A DNA stretch of 64,000 bases from Eustoma russellianum (taxonomy: Eukaryota; Streptophyta; Magnoliopsida; Gentianales; Gentianaceae), in NCBI GenBank assembly GCA_036186865.1, contig AP025046.1, positions 37,198,517-37,262,516 of the forward strand, given 5' to 3'. Every line of letters begins with the position of its first letter. The first letter of the stretch is position 1. The notes beneath the pieces are model-generated. The model was not told the origin of the DNA and ran no database searches. It saw only the letters and a program-made list of their open reading frames with translations. The position numbers and the translations under genes were made by a program. Positions 46,342-58,907 of the stretch are shown piece after piece.

Positions 46342-47465
46342 GTTCAAATCAGATGAAGAGAGAACACCTGTTAACCACATTGTCGAGGAAACATTTCCTC
46401 ATCTTCTAAATATATTTAGCAGGCTTGTTCAGTTAACAAATCCTGCGATTGAAGTGGCTGATCTGATCAAGCTTATCTGCAAGATATTTTGGTCCTCTAT
46501 ATATGTAAGATAACTGCTTAGATTTTTGTAGCGTGTTGATGCCTTTCACAAGTAAACTGGAGAATTTCAGTAGGCCCAAAAACTTGCATAGGAAGAAAGC
46601 ATGAGTTTATCATTTATAACAAAGAAACTAACATTCTATTCTGATGTTTAATTCGAGGCAGTAACGACAGGGAACGGAAATCTTTCCCTGTAAGATTTCT
46701 GTGGCAAAAGATAGTTTCAGGCAATTTTTTTTCTTCTTCTTTTTACTTGTATCCTTGATCTGGTAAAGAGTTGATTCATCTCCTTTACATTTTTTAACCG
46801 CAATATTTAAAGATTTAAAATAAAATAGAACTGTTGGTTTATGTTTGGATTTATCTCAATTTTTGGGTCTAGATTAAGGAAATTGTTTTTTTTTCTTCCA
46901 CGTAAGTAATAAAAACCTTTTAAGTTCAGAACTAAATCTTATTAAGAACATATTTAACTTTCGCAATATTTTCTTTTCCAGTTGGAAATTCCCAAACAAT
47001 TGTTCGACCCGAATGTGTTCAATGCGTGGATGGTTCTGTTTTTGAACATGTTAGAGCGCCCTGTCCCCTCAGAAGGGCAGCCTCTTGATCCAGAGTTGCG
47101 AAAATCATGGGGGTGGTGGAAGGTAAAGAAATGGACCATCCACATATTAAACCGACTTTACACACGGTTGGTGATCCTTGCTGTATATATTTTTCCTTTG
47201 GAATACTAGGGCTTATCTGAAAATGCTCTAACCCATGATATATGTTGCCTTTTTCTTGCTTTTCTCTTTGCTCTGGTATTGTGATCTTTAGATTTGGTGA
47301 CTTGAAGCTCCAAAACCCAGACAGCCGTGTTTTTGCACAAATGTTTCAGAAGAACTATGCTGGAAAAGTGTTGGAATGCCATCTGAATTTGTTGAACACG
47401 CTCCGCTTTGGTGGCTATTTGCCTGATCGTGTGATTAATCTCATTTTGCAGTACTTGAACAACAG
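46342..47465 (+). CDS. SAD2: Importin exons 5-7
   Basis: Exon 5 (46342-46504): FKSDEERTPVNHIVEETFPH, LICKIFWSSIY. Exon 6 (46982-47166): LFDPNVFNAWM, LERPVPSEGQPLDPELRKSW, HILNRLYTR. Exon 7 (47292-47465): FGDLKLQNPDSR, YLPDRVINLILQYLNN. All are clean HEAT-repeat sequence with no stop. Introns 5 and 6 are 477 and 125 bp. Confidence 0.92.
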
Positions 47466-47999
47466 GTATGTGTAGTGCTTGTAACTCTACCTGTGCGTAA
47501 AATATATGCTGCAATTTTATCATGTATGTGGGTATATTGATAGGTGAAAGGACTGGCTGCTTAGCAAATGTTTGCATGTTATCAGATGTTTAAGCAAGTT
47601 GCTCCCTGACTTCGTCATCCTGAGGCAGCTTGAAAATATTTTTGGCTGCTGTTTGGAATCTCTCTTTTTTATTTAAAGAACTGAATTGAAGAAGTCTCTT
47701 TGAGATAGTGACTGCTATCAAGGTTACCTTAAAAAACAAGGTAATCGTGTTTAGGAATTCCGAGTCCACTATCCTTCGGCTCACAAACCAGAGACTTTCA
47801 CCTTCGCTATTGTGGTAGAGCCCCTGGGGAAAAAATTCATTAGCTTTTCAGCCCCCTTGGAACTCCCTACACCAAAAAAAAGTGATATCCTCAGCAGTTA
47901 TGGATGCTGAAGAGCATTATCCTGCAACTTGCCGTAGAGAAACTATATTTCCTGAAAGGTTAAACATAGAGGACGAGTTTGAGTTGATTATATATGCTA

Positions 48000-50900
48000 A
48001 ATTACTTATGAGCATTTACACTAGAAAAGTGGGCTTTTTTTGTGTCATCTGAAGCCCAGTCCCGAAAGTTAGATGGCCTGAGTCAATTATAGAGCTTTCT
48101 TTTGTCCATTTTGTGATTGTACGGTGACTTCTATGTAAGTATTAGGGTACGATATTTGATTAATGGGAGAAGTAACAAGAGAGATCTCTGGAGTGAAGTA
48201 ACAGGAGAACCTTTGGAGGCAAATGAGATATCAAGACCAATTGTATGGTAACCTACCGTCTTATCATGTGTGATTTTAACATCATTATTGATAGCCAAAA
48301 GAAAACAAGTAGGAAAAAGATAGATTGAAATGCCATTAAGGAATTCTCGAAATGGATCAAAGACATGGATATGATAAATATCCCTTCTAGAGGATTTAAT
48401 ACACTTGGTCAAACAATAGAGATGAGGATAAGAGAATCTTTACTAAGATAGATCATATGTTTTGTAATGAGTTATGGAAAGGTTTAATCCACACTTCCAA
48501 TTGGACTATGAAGCTATCTTTACTTCATACCACTCAGCGAGCATCTTATCCTTTCACCTGAGGAACTCACTAGGTCTGAAACCTTACAAGTTCGTTAAAG
48601 GTTGGATGAAACACCTGAGTTTTGGACAACTCTTAAGAAATAGCTGGAGTGAAAATGAAACAGGAAACCCGCAAGTCAAATTGTTCAAGAAACTAAAAAG
48701 GTCAAAAGAGCTTTTGAAAAAACTCAATAAGGTGGAGTTTGGGGGAATCACGGGTGGAATTGAAAAAACTAGGTTGAACTTGGAAAAGGCTTAAGCTAGT
48801 TTAGTAGTTGACCCTTTTAATAGATAGTTGCAAACGGATGTTAGTAGCTCAAGGGAGGCTTGCACTAAGCTTTTACAGGAATCTTTTTTCACAGAGAAAT
48901 CTAGGATAAAATGGTTGAAGGAATGAGATAAAAACTCAAGATTGTTCCATAGGCCAGTTAAAGCTCACACTGCTAGAAATAAAATCCGTAGACTTCAAGA
49001 CGATGATGAAAATATGATTGAAGATTATAATCAAGTGAAAGACTTAGCTATTAACTTCTTTGAGTCTTACAGCTCCTCTGACCTTGGAATTACCCAACCA
49101 GATTTGGTCTGGGCGTGTGTTAACTACTGCTCAAAGCAAAGCCTGACCTCCCTTGTCTCGAGCAGTGAAATCAAAAAGTCCCTCTTCTCCTTAAGAATGA
49201 TATTGTCCTAGGACCGGATAACTATACTGCTGAGTTTTATATAAAAAGATGGCACTTGTTGGGGGATAAATTCATGGATGCTATAGAGCACCTCTTCAAG
49301 ATGAACTACATATACTTCCCCATCAACTCCACATTCATCTCCTTAATCCCAAAAGTAGATAACCCAATAAGGATGAAGGAATTCAGACCCATATCATGCT
49401 GTAATGTGTCTTATGAGGTCTTCTCTAAACTACTAGTTAACAGAATTAGTCCCATGCATCCTGGTTTTGTGGATGAGAAGCAATCAACCTTTATCAGGAG
49501 ACGTACCATGCAAAACAACATCCTTCTTATGCATGAGCTAGTAAAAAATTATAAGATGAAGAGTGGTCCCAAGAGTTGTGCCATTAAAGTTGATATAATG
49601 AAGGCGTATGGTACTGTAAACTGGCAGTACTTGCTTATGTTATTAAGGAAGATGAACTTACCAGAAAATTACATCCACTGGATATGGTTATGCATATCAA
49701 CTTTCTCCTTCTCCTTCAACCTTAATGGTCCACTCATTGGCTACTTCAAAGTCTCTAGAGGATTGATACAGGGTGACCCCCTCTCCTTATGTCTCTTTGT
49801 TCTTGTTATGGAAGTATTTAACCATTTGTTAAAGGAAAAGAATAGGACACTCTTCTTTTAGCTTTCACCCTAAATGCGAAAATATCAACCTTTCTTCCCT
49901 AGCCTTTGCGGAAGATCTTTTCATCTTTTCTTAGGCTGACATTCATTCAGCCAAGGTCATAAAAGAAGTTCTAATAGAATTTCAATCTCTGTCAAGTCTC
50001 CAACCAAATTTACAGAAATGTGAGATTTATGCATTGCCATACCCTAGGAATGAGTGTAGGTGTCCTGCCTATCAAATACTTAAGTGTCCCCTTAGTGACT
50101 GGTAAGCTGTCATATACTGATTGTGGTGTATTATTGAATAAGCTGGGAAAAAGGGTTCATGGTTGGGCCACCTCAAAGCTATCTTATAAAGGTAAGCTAC
50201 AACTGATAAATTCAGCATTATTAGCCATTTGTAGATATTGGATAGCCTTAGATCTCCTACCCAGAAGAGTGGTAAGAGAAATTGAACAAACTTTGTAAAC
50301 ATTCATGTGGGTATCCTCTAGGAATGTTAAGGTGAAATGGTCAACATTATGTCAACCAAGAGAAAAAGGGGGACTGGGATTGCCCGACTTAACTTAGTTG
50401 AATTGTGCCTATATTATGAAAAATATATGGAATATATGTGAAGGCAAAAAAAGTCTATGGGTTAAATGGGTCCATAGTATCATCCTAAAGGGCAAATCAA
50501 TTTTTGGGAAGCCATGAATTTGGAAGAAAATTCTGTTGACAATAGATAAATTTGGTGATGCCATTAAAAAGGTGAGAAAACATCTTTTTGGCATGACCCC
50601 TGGCATCTATAGGGCATTTCTAGCCTGAAATGCCAGAGTTGAGAAGAAAGATTAATATGATGCTAGAATATGAATGATGATCAAAGACAATGAGTGAAAC
50701 ATCCCATATGACAGAAGTTGGCAACAAGTTTCCTGAAATGATCACATTTTCTTCTTATGTTCATACTCAACCATAGTTTGGAGTGCCATCTTAAGCAAAA
50801 CAAAATGCGACGGTAGAATCCTAACTTTGCAAAACACTTCGTTATGGCTGGAACAACATAACTCTTGGAGATTCAAGCTTCAAAAAGAACTTATCATATT

Positions 50901-51424
50901 TGTCTTCTCTGCCACTGTGTATCTCCTATGGAGGGAGAGAAACGAGAGGGTATACCAACAAATGGGCAAAGACCCTTCTGACCTGGTGCAAGACATTTTG
51001 GAGAGCATTTTCTTCTCGGTTAGTGCACGACGCAAATACAAAATTAGTAAATTCAATTGGGACCTGACTCTGTACTTGAAATTCCTCCCGCTATCTTCAC
51101 TTAACATCTATTTAACTGTTAATCTATATCATTTATTCAACTATTATTTTGTTATCTCCCTTCTGGCTACTCAGCGTCATCGGTTGCTATTATATATGTA
51201 GGCTTGAGGATAATCATTTTGTGCAGGTTGACGCCAGTAACAATTTGTTTATATTTTGAGTATACTTGAACCTTAGTATTTTGTAAAGGTTGAGAGTAGA
51301 TTTTGGTAAGAATATTGTAAGCCACCTATAATAGTCTAAGGCATACTGCTTCTTGCCCTCTTATGAGTATCAGTTTGTGGAAATTGCTACTTGATTTAAT
51401 GAAAATTTTACCTTACAAAAAAAA
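48000..51424 (+). mobile_element. 5'-truncated L1-type LINE in intron 7
   Basis: A plus-strand L1 element with the endonuclease end (SNKRDLWSEV near 48155), linker, reverse transcriptase and C-terminal region, ending in a short poly(A) near 51416-51424. It explains most of the 4.0-kb intron 7. Stops are frequent, so it is dead. The 5' limit is approximate and no target duplication was established. Confidence 0.85.
48474..51201 (+). pseudogene. L1 reverse transcriptase remnant, intron 7
   Basis: The linker reads KPYKFVKGWMKH, LFKKLKRSKELLKKLN. RT follows with FRPISCCNV, HELVKNYKMK, KVDIMKAYGTVNW (usual form KVD-x-x-KA-Y-D), GLIQGDPLS and FAEDLF (about 49903) in place of FADD, so a catalytic aspartate is glutamate. 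Then come LGMSVGVLPIKYL, WATSKLSYKGKLQLI, KGGLGLPDLT and a C-terminal part with WRERNERV. Breaks occur at least near 48794, 49209, 49861 and 50298. It is close in sequence to the LINE at 56390-60826. Confidence 0.87.
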
Positions 51425-51478
51425 TTAAACAATATTTGGTCCGTCGCTAATTAGCTTTATATGCATTTTCTTCTGCAG

Positions 51479-52089
51479 TATCTCAAAGAGTAATATGTAT
51501 AGCCTTCTGCAACCAAGGATTGACGTAGTCCTTTTTGAGATCATTTTCCCACTGATGTGCTTCAGTGACGATGATCAAAAGCTCTGGGACGAAGATCCAC
51601 ACGAGTATGTGAGGAAGGGTTATGGTTAGTGATGGCAGTTCTATGGCTCATCTTTTCTTTCTGCTCAAGATTTTGCCATGTTGAACGGGTTGCCTTGGCA
51701 GATATAATAGAGGACTTGTACAGCCCACGAACTGCTGCGATGGATTTTGTTAGTGAGTTAGTGAGGAAGCGTGGTAAAGAGAACCTTCAGAAGTTTATTC
51801 TATTTATTGTCGAGATTTTCAGAAGGTAAAATTTTTCACCTCGATAAGCAATTTTTTAGGCATGCCGCAATGATGCTTATCGCCTGTTTACTGCAATTGT
51901 TAATTAAGATATGATGAGGCAGCCCCAGAATGTAAGTCATACAGGCAGAAAGACGGAGCGCTTCTTGCCATTGGAACTCTTTGTGATAAGCTGAAACAGA
52001 ATGAACTGTACAAGTCAGAGCTTGAACGCATGCTGGTTCAACATGTTTTTCCAGAGTTCGCTAGTCCTATTGGTCATCTTAGGGCAAAG
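51479..52089 (+). CDS. SAD2: Importin exons 8-10
   Basis: Exon 8 (51479-51624): ISKSNMYSLLQPR, FPLMCFSDDDQKLWDEDPHE, YVRKGY. Exon 9 (51702-51825): DIIEDLYSPRTAAMDF, ELVRKRGKENLQKFI. Exon 10 (51909-52089): KDGALLAIGTLCDKLKQNE, MLVQHVFPEFASPIGHLRAK. Introns 8 and 9 are only 77 and 83 bp. Family members continue AAWVAGQYA after RAK; that sequence is not found downstream. Confidence 0.92.
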
Positions 52090-53139
52090 GTGTGTTTAAC
52101 TGCACAAACCCTTATTCGGCAGACCCATACTTTTGAGCAATGCTTGTTCGTATCAGTTTCTAGTGGCATTTTAAAATGTCTTAATGGGAGAAACATTTGG
52201 CCTATCGCCTCTGTTTGCTTTTTAAAGCATGACAAATATTTGAGCGGAAAATTTAAAGGGGGCCTGCAAGGAGTGACACTTTTTATGCTCTCTTTAAAAT
52301 TTAGAAGGTTATGGGTTCTAATAACAATTGTGGTATTCAGTATCTTCTTGCTTAATCATTTAACAGAAAAGGACTATCCATATAGATATGAACTCGGTGA
52401 TCCAATTATCTTGCAATCGAATTCTCTGTTATGTATGTTCCAGGTGCTGTCCTTTCTCTCTAGAAATTTCCCCACCCCAACGGATATGATTTTGTTGTTT
52501 CCTCTCCTCTCTCCATTCTTCCACCGCACCTCCATTGTAAACGCCTTTTTCTCTCTCCTCTTCACGCCCCCCAACGGTCACTTCGCCACCCCTTTCTCCT
52601 CAAATATCCTATTGATTTCTCTAACTTTTTTTTTTGCTAGTTAAAGATTTCATATAAAGCCAACAAAGGCAAATTTACAGTGGGCATTGCTATTAGAAAG
52701 GAACCTTTGAAATAGCAGGCGCAAAATACATGTGACTTACAAAAGATTATCTATATATAGTGCCAACCTTTTCAAAATAGCCATAAGTGACTAACTAAAA
52801 CAGAGAAAAACCTAAAATACCAATGGCTATTGCCAACCTGTACAAAAATAGTCCAAGACAACCATAAAATAGACGGCTTACATCAGTATAGCCCTGGATA
52901 TTATAATAGGCTACTAATGGAGTACGGTCTGTTCTAGAGTAGCTAGAGTTAGAATTCAAAAAAAAAAAAGAAAATTAACAGTACTGCCCCACAGGGATTT
53001 CGTGGATTAATTTCAAGATTTCTAAATTCCAGCTGAAAAATCCATCCCATCTGGAGTAAGATGGTAAGACCAAGGAAACTGATCCATAGTAACTTCATAT
53101 ATAGCAGGTAAGCAACAAGAGTGTGAATTGTGGAACCCT
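52090..53139. other. Start of intron 10, no gene recognised
   Basis: Exon 10 reads on open to 52644 by chance. Expected importin exons were searched for and not seen. The stretch 52450-52640 is C/T-rich, resembles the start of the LINE near 56400-56540 and may be an L1 leader piece. Confidence 0.55.
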
Positions 53140-53980
53140 GAGAAGGCTAAACCCTAGGAAGGAGTGAGCCCAATGCTGCAGATGAAATGGTAAGGAGAAG
53201 AGGGGAGTTTAACCCTCTTATATTCCAACATGTTAGTTTGATCATCTAAGTAGTTTATTTCCTCGGCCCCTAGGTCTACCCCTGCTTGCACCTCTGATGT
53301 ATTCTTTAATAAAAAGGCAGTCTCTGTCTCCTATTTTTAATTCCTCAAATACATTTTGCTCTTGGTTCGGTCCATTGTCATTTTATGTTTCCTTCCCCAT
53401 GTTAATGTGGGATTTTTTGATGAACATCATCCTCATTGTTTAAGGAGCCTATCCTTTATCCCCGACTTCTCAAGTTGTATATTTTCTCGTGAACATTCTC
53501 CCTCAATATTTAAGGAAACTAAAGCCCTTCCTCCGCTCATTTCTTTCCAGCTTAGTGTTAATCTTGGTAGGTTTTTTTAGAACTTTTCCTAAGGCATGTG
53601 AAGCATCCTACCTAGGGGCATACGCTTCTACCTGTGACTTCCAACCTTTCTTAGCTTCAACATTGGACTTAGTCTTACCCAATATCTTCTTTAAGGGAGC
53701 TAGACTATCCACGGATTCAGCAAGGGATTCACCTCTAAAGGTGTTATGTATCCGATCTTTTTAGAATCTTTATCCTCTTCTTCCTCTGAATCATCTTCAT
53801 AATCTTCCTTAGGATCCTTTTCCTCTTCCCCTTTAGAGGAGGAAGAATAGTTCTCATGATTATTTTTCTTCCCATGAGCCACCTCCTGATCACCATTGTT
53901 ATCCAAATCGTTCTGATCACTCTCGATGCTATTGTTATCCAAATCGTTATGATCACTCTCGATGCTATATGCGTCAACAG
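53140..53980 (-). pseudogene. Possible L1 ORF1 tail, minus strand
   Basis: On the minus strand 53942-53700 encodes an acidic Ser/Asp/Glu-rich stretch and further pieces continue to about 53140 with many stops. The composition resembles the disordered ORF1 tail of the L1 elements here, but no folded domain is seen. A 36-bp unit (ATTGTTATCCAAATCGTTCT on the + strand) is repeated at 53895 and 53931. Confidence 0.4.
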
Positions 53981-54299
53981 CTTCTAGCTTTTGGGATTTC
54001 TATATGAATTTGAAGATTCACAATCGTCCCCATCTTATTATATAATTAAGCCTTTGTATTATTTAGCTATCATTGTCTGTTGTAGTCCCAAACATGGGTG
54101 CACTGTTATAAACCACTTATCTTTGGAAAATTAAACTTGCCGTTACTTTAGCAAATGTTTTATACATGCTAGCACTAGATGTTGAGGAAAAAATGTAAGC
54201 TACTTATATTTTGATCGAGCATTGCTTGATGTTGCTTTCTAAGCAATCATCTTTTGTAATTCATGGTCCATATATGAAGTTTTACTTACAAGAAAAATA

Positions 54300-55230
54300 T
54301 TCCCACTGGCAAACTGAGATGAGGTGCAAGCTTTAAGAATTATTCGGTACTTGAAGTATGTACTAGGAAAGGACCTTTATTTCAAGAAAAATATGGAGAG
54401 ATCTATTCAAGTCATCACTAATGTGGACTGTGCTGGATCGATGAGTGACATGAGGTTTACTACTGGACATGCAACATATTTATGGAGAAACTTAATGACC
54501 TAGAAAAGGAAGAAGTAACATGTTGTGTTTAGAAGCCGCGGTAAGGCTGAATGAGGGCATTAGCACTTCGAATTTGTGAGGGATTATGGCTAAAGAAAGT
54601 AATGGATGATATTATAGAATCTCACCGCCTATACTTGTATTCTGTGACAATAATTATGCTATAAGTATGACAGAAGATCCTGTGCAGCATGATAAAACAA
54701 AACATGTAGAGATTGACAAATACTTCATCAGAAAAAAGATTGAAGGCAATAATCCATTTGAAGCATATTGCTTCCAAGTATCAACTTGCAGACATTCTAA
54801 CAAAACCTGTATCTACAAGGCTTTTCGAAACTCTACTGTCCAACCTTAATTTTATAAACATATATATACAACTAAGGTTGAGGGAGAGTGTAGAAATACA
54901 ATATAAAATACATTGTACATACTGTATAGATACATTTATACATATAGAAATACAGTACATACATACTAATAATATATGTAAATGTAATGTACTTTAATAA
55001 ACTATTAGTTTATACTCTTGTATAGTTAAAACAACAAAGTAGCTAACTTAAAATAAATTAAAAAAATAAAGTAGCCGTTGTAACTACTGCAGGATATAAC
55101 CGTTAGGCTTCTAGTTATTAGAGGTTGAAGCAACACAACCTCTTTAAAGGCTGTTCCTTTGTATTTTATGAATTAAGTTGAATATAACATTCACTTTTAT
55201 CCTCTTCAATTCTGTACACTCACCGCCTCA
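54300..55230 (+). mobile_element. copia-5: 3' end of another copia element in intron 10
   Basis: 54320-54850 holds broken RNase H sequence (ALRIIRYLKYVLGKDLYF, SMTEDPVQHDKTKHVEIDKY, DILTKP), then a purine tract GTTGAGGGAGAG at 54877-54888 and an LTR starting TGTAGAAATACAATAT at 54889. The LTR end is not certain (about 55230). It differs from the other copia families in the window. Confidence 0.75.
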
Positions 55231-55448
55231 CAGGTGGACTTCCGCACATGCACAAGTAGTAGTAGCAGATAGTATTTCTTTTTTTCGCAGCAGAAGGTGG
55301 GGGACAGGATTTTGACCTTTTGGTGTTTTGATATGATGTTCAAATAACATTTCAGTTAAAAGCCTAAGCTGTTAGAAAGAATATATCAAGTTAACATACC
55401 TTATACCATCTACATTGCCAATAATAACTCTGAGACACTGTTTTACAG

Positions 55449-55647
55449 GCTGCTGCCTTCTGGAAATGTATGAATAGTGCCGAAGCAAATGATGAAGGTG
55501 ATGATCCTGGTGCTTTGGCTGCAGTTGGATGTTTGAGAGCCATAAGCACGATTCTTGAGTCGGTTAGCAGCCTCCCCCATCTTTTTGCACATATCGAGCC
55601 AACATTGCTCCCAATAATGCGTAGAATGTTGACTACCGATGGACAAG
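55449..55647 (+). CDS. SAD2: Importin exon 11 of this copy
   Basis: AAAFWKCMNSAEANDEGDDP, GALAAVGCLRAISTILESVS, IEPTLLPIMRRMLTTDGQ. The acceptor is TTTTACAG and the donor CAAG|GTACT. It joins in frame to exon 10 but skips about 110 family residues. The family continues with EVFEEVLEIVSY, which I did not find before 64000. Confidence 0.9.
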
Positions 55648-56389
55648 GTACTATGAATTTTGGAGGTCAACTTTTCTATTATCTAATTATTAATACGTTT
55701 GCAGATGAATCATATCAGCTGATATGCCATTTGGCTATAAAATTCTAGTCCGTATATTTTTGAACTCCTATGTGTATTTGTTATTTTATTTATCAATAAT
55801 TTTATGGCTAAATTGTAGACATGCCATTACAAGTGTTTTAAGTGGCATACTACATTAACTTTCCTAGTGTTGCCTTTGTTAGTTACGATGTTACAGTTTA
55901 ACGTAGCACGCAAAGTTGTGAAGATATAATGCGTCTGACTTTTGATTTGGTTGACTGTGCATTTAAAAGCGGAGAAATGAAAAGGAAATCAGAGAGCCTT
56001 AGTTGGACTAGAGTTAGTAGCTTCAGGATTCTATGAAAGTTTGTTGATATATCCAGTTTCAGTTCTTTTGAGAAGGATTGTGTGAAGAAGACTGAACTGC
56101 ACGTTTGTGAAATTTGAATTACCAAAAAAAAAAAAAAAAGATTAGGTGCTGTCTAAGATCTTAGATCTCCTTCAGTCATTCTATTGTTTGCTATTTGGTT
56201 TTTGGATTATATGTTAGTAACTGGTTGGTATGTCGTTTGGGCAATCTGAACGGATAGATCAATATCACAGGCGTAGACGTTAATGGATGGTTGAACGAAA
56301 AAACTGAATGCAGTATCTTGTGTGACTTTAAATTTATCATAAGTTGAAAGTATGGATTTTCTATTTAAACGAGCACGCTGTCTCTCTAA
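55648..56389. other. Intron sequence after exon 11, no gene recognised
   Basis: Starts with the GT donor of exon 11. A run of 16 A at about 56123-56138 ends an unidentified retroposed piece (perhaps 55880-56138), since such tails mark LINE- or SINE-mediated copies. Nothing codes. Confidence 0.5.
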
Positions 56390-56879
56390 AAATTATGCTT
56401 CTCTCCATAAATTTCAGACAAAATTCTCTTTCCTCTTTCCTCGTCAAATAAGACATTCTCATTTCTTCCAGAAACTCCGCTGATAACATCTCTTTCCTCC
56501 TCTCCACCTCCTACGGTCATATCGCCACCAGCAACATTCAGATTTTCATCCTTTTGTTTTTCTCAACTGACAAAACTCTCCGCTCAACTCCTTCTGCCAT
56601 TTAGACCACCCCGCCCGCTACAAGCGGTTGGAGTACAATATCCACCTCATTTCCACTCTGATATGGCTGGGCTTTCTTAATCTGGCCTTGATGTACAATA
56701 TGTAGTAGGTTATAAAGGCAAAATCAGTTTGGGCATCCTTTCTCAAGCATGATTTTCACTCTGAAGAATCTTCAACACTTGAGCAAATCCTAACTGACAA
56801 TGATAGTGGGAAGAGCTCTTTTGCTATCAACCCAGGAAGAATAGCTGGCTCAAAGGAGAAATGGGTCTCAACAATCGTG

Positions 56880-58404
56880 GGATAGGTAATGGATAACCCA
56901 TCATCATCCTTTAACACAAAGAAATTTGCTGAGGACCATTGGAGCTCTGAGGGTCTACTCGAGGTTCAAAGAGTTGATGATGAGCTATTTGTATTTCACT
57001 TCCAATTTGAGGATTCGATGCCGAATATACTAGATCTTCTCCCCTACCTTTTGGGAACATGGTCATCTTCCCTTGACATTGGGTTCCTGATAAACCCATC
57101 AATGTGTTAAACTGGATCTGTTCCAGTTTGAGTACAATTACCAAACCTTCGTCTTCACTACTTTAACGACTATGTTCTTAGCGGACTAGGCAGCCTAATA
57201 GGTAAGCTTATGTTCATGTACAAGCTTGCCACATCTCAATCTAGTGTAGCTTTTGCTAGGATATGCATAAAAATCAAAGCTGTAGTTATGCCTCTCACTT
57301 CCATCACCTTTATAGATGAATATGGTAAGAAATGTTTCCAAGAAGACATCTATGAATGGATGTCTTCACAGTGCCTCACAGGCAAAATATTTGGACATTT
57401 TTGTGAAGAAAAACCACTCCATACTATGAATGCCCCCTCAATGAAAACCAAAGCCTCTAATGTACCCCAGGCCAGTGAAAAATCCTAGCTTTAAGTGAGT
57501 TCAAAGGGATAATGGCGTCTAAAAAATGGATAAATGTAAAGGGAAAGTTGACGAAAAGGATGGAGTTCGTGGGAGTAACCACCATCGCGACGAGGTGAAA
57601 CCATTGTGACTGATGGGGTTCATGATTTAACCAAAAGTAATGACTTATATCCCCTATCCTTATAACCCTCAGCAAGATAAAGGTATAACCACTGTCACTG
57701 ATGAGGTTCATGATTTAACCAAAAATTATGACTCCTATCCTTCTGATTTCGCGCATCATTAGAAGCTTTTAAATAGTACTACTAAGAACCAAATTATCAA
57801 CCCATTAGAAAATGAGAGGGGCACCAACCCTCTGACCAACCTACCCGCCCTAAACTCACTAAACAAATTCAGTCCCTTACTTGAGAATGAGGAAGAAAAC
57901 CTTGATGGATGCAAGGCTAGAAACCTTATGGGTAGTGGTGAGGAGCTAGATAGTTCTTCATCTCATTCTGATCCACAAACTGAGAAGGATAGAACCCCAA
58001 AGGTTCAGTCTCCGCAAAGGATAAAAGACATAACTCAAGTTGCTAAAAATAGTGGCAAGTCTATGAAGGGTGAAACAAAAACTGATTCAGGGGTCAGGAA
58101 CAATAGACATCACTTTAGAGTTAGGGTCATAAATATAAATTACTCCGCACAAGACTTTGGTGACAAGTTTGTGAATGATGATGTTGATAACCAAAACCAG
58201 CATCTATTTGATGCAGAATCTTTAGATAGTTATGAACCCTTAGACCAAGAAATACGGAAAACTTACCCTCCTACAAAGGATAAGGGTAAGAAGGTTGGAC
58301 TATCAAGTTCAGTTCCCATCCCAAAAGACAATACTAAAGAAATGTCTGAGTCTGGTCAGACTTCAGTGGAAAAACCTTTAAGAAGAAGGATCTCCAAGCC
58401 ATAA
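56880..58404 (+). pseudogene. L1 ORF1 remnant
   Basis: It begins near 56751 with a stretch ending GSKEKWVSTIVG. A central domain of DUF4283 type follows: WSSEGLLEVQRVDDELFVFH, FQFEDSMPNIL, then after a frame change LSGLGSLIGKLMFMYKLA, ARICIKIK, YEWMSSQCLTGKIFGH. The knuckle has lost one cysteine. From 57928 to 58404 a Ser/Lys/Asp-rich tail stays open. Breaks near 57110 and 57488. Confidence 0.82.
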
Positions 58405-58907
58405 AAGGGGACAAGGGTCCCGCATTAGTTAGACAATGTAGTAGAGGTGCTAGTGGAGAGAGGCATAGAGGCTCTAAAGCAACAAGATGATTAAGCTAAC
58501 ATGTTGGAATATGAGAGGTCTTAACTGCTCTCTTAGACAACAGAAGGTTAAGAATTTACTTAGGGACAAAAATACAAGCCTTATTGGCTTGGTTGAAGTT
58601 ACGATTAGACAAAGAAAGTTTGATACCATTTCCAGGAACATCCTTAAGAATTGGAAGGTTGTCGTATAACACTCTGCCCAACTGTGTTTCCAGGTTTTAG
58701 GTAGCCTGGAACCCAAGTACTTTCGAAGGTAGGCTGCTGTATTTTGCGGAGCAATCTATCACTTGCAAGTTGAGACTAATCTCCTAAAAGGATGAGGACT
58801 TTGTTATGACTGTTGTGTATGATTATAATGAGAAGATTAACATAAGAGAATCTTGAAGAGATTCAAGATCAATCGCTACAAGGTCATGCAGCGTAGCAAC
58901 CTCCTAG

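Larger units (their letters stand above)
36179..55647 (+). pseudogene. SAD2: Importin-beta-like SAD2 homologue, eleven exons, broken
   Basis: The encoded residues match the plant SAD2/importin-7/8 family, which carries proteins into the nucleus with Ran. Exons: 36179-36268, 36377-36512, 36699-36786, 37666-37815, 46342-46504, 46982-47166, 47292-47465, 51479-51624, 51702-51825, 51909-52089, 55449-55647. Every phase joins correctly and all borders are GT-AG except intron 3 (GC-AG). The total is about 545 codons of roughly 1040 in the family. Codon 111 is TGA where the family has Cys in GECLKT (37682-37684). About 110 residues expected between RAK and AAAFW are missing, and the next exon after TTDGQ is not in the window. 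Introns 4, 7 and 10 are 8.5, 4.0 and 3.4 kb and filled with transposons. A single-base error could remove the stop but not the gap. Confidence 0.88.

Noticed and set aside
52030..52644. Long plus-strand open stretch of 204 codons
   Set aside because: Only the first 20 codons are exon 10. The rest is intron read-through after the GT donor at 52090 and does not match the importin family.
53700..53977. Acidic minus-strand ORF considered as a host nuclear protein
   Set aside because: The flanking sequence is full of stops, the 36-bp duplication explains part of the low complexity, and it sits in an intron next to other LINE remnants.
55650..55748. Possible further importin exon after exon 11
   Set aside because: The open stretch runs on from the GT donor and does not match the expected continuation of the family (EVFEEVLEIV).
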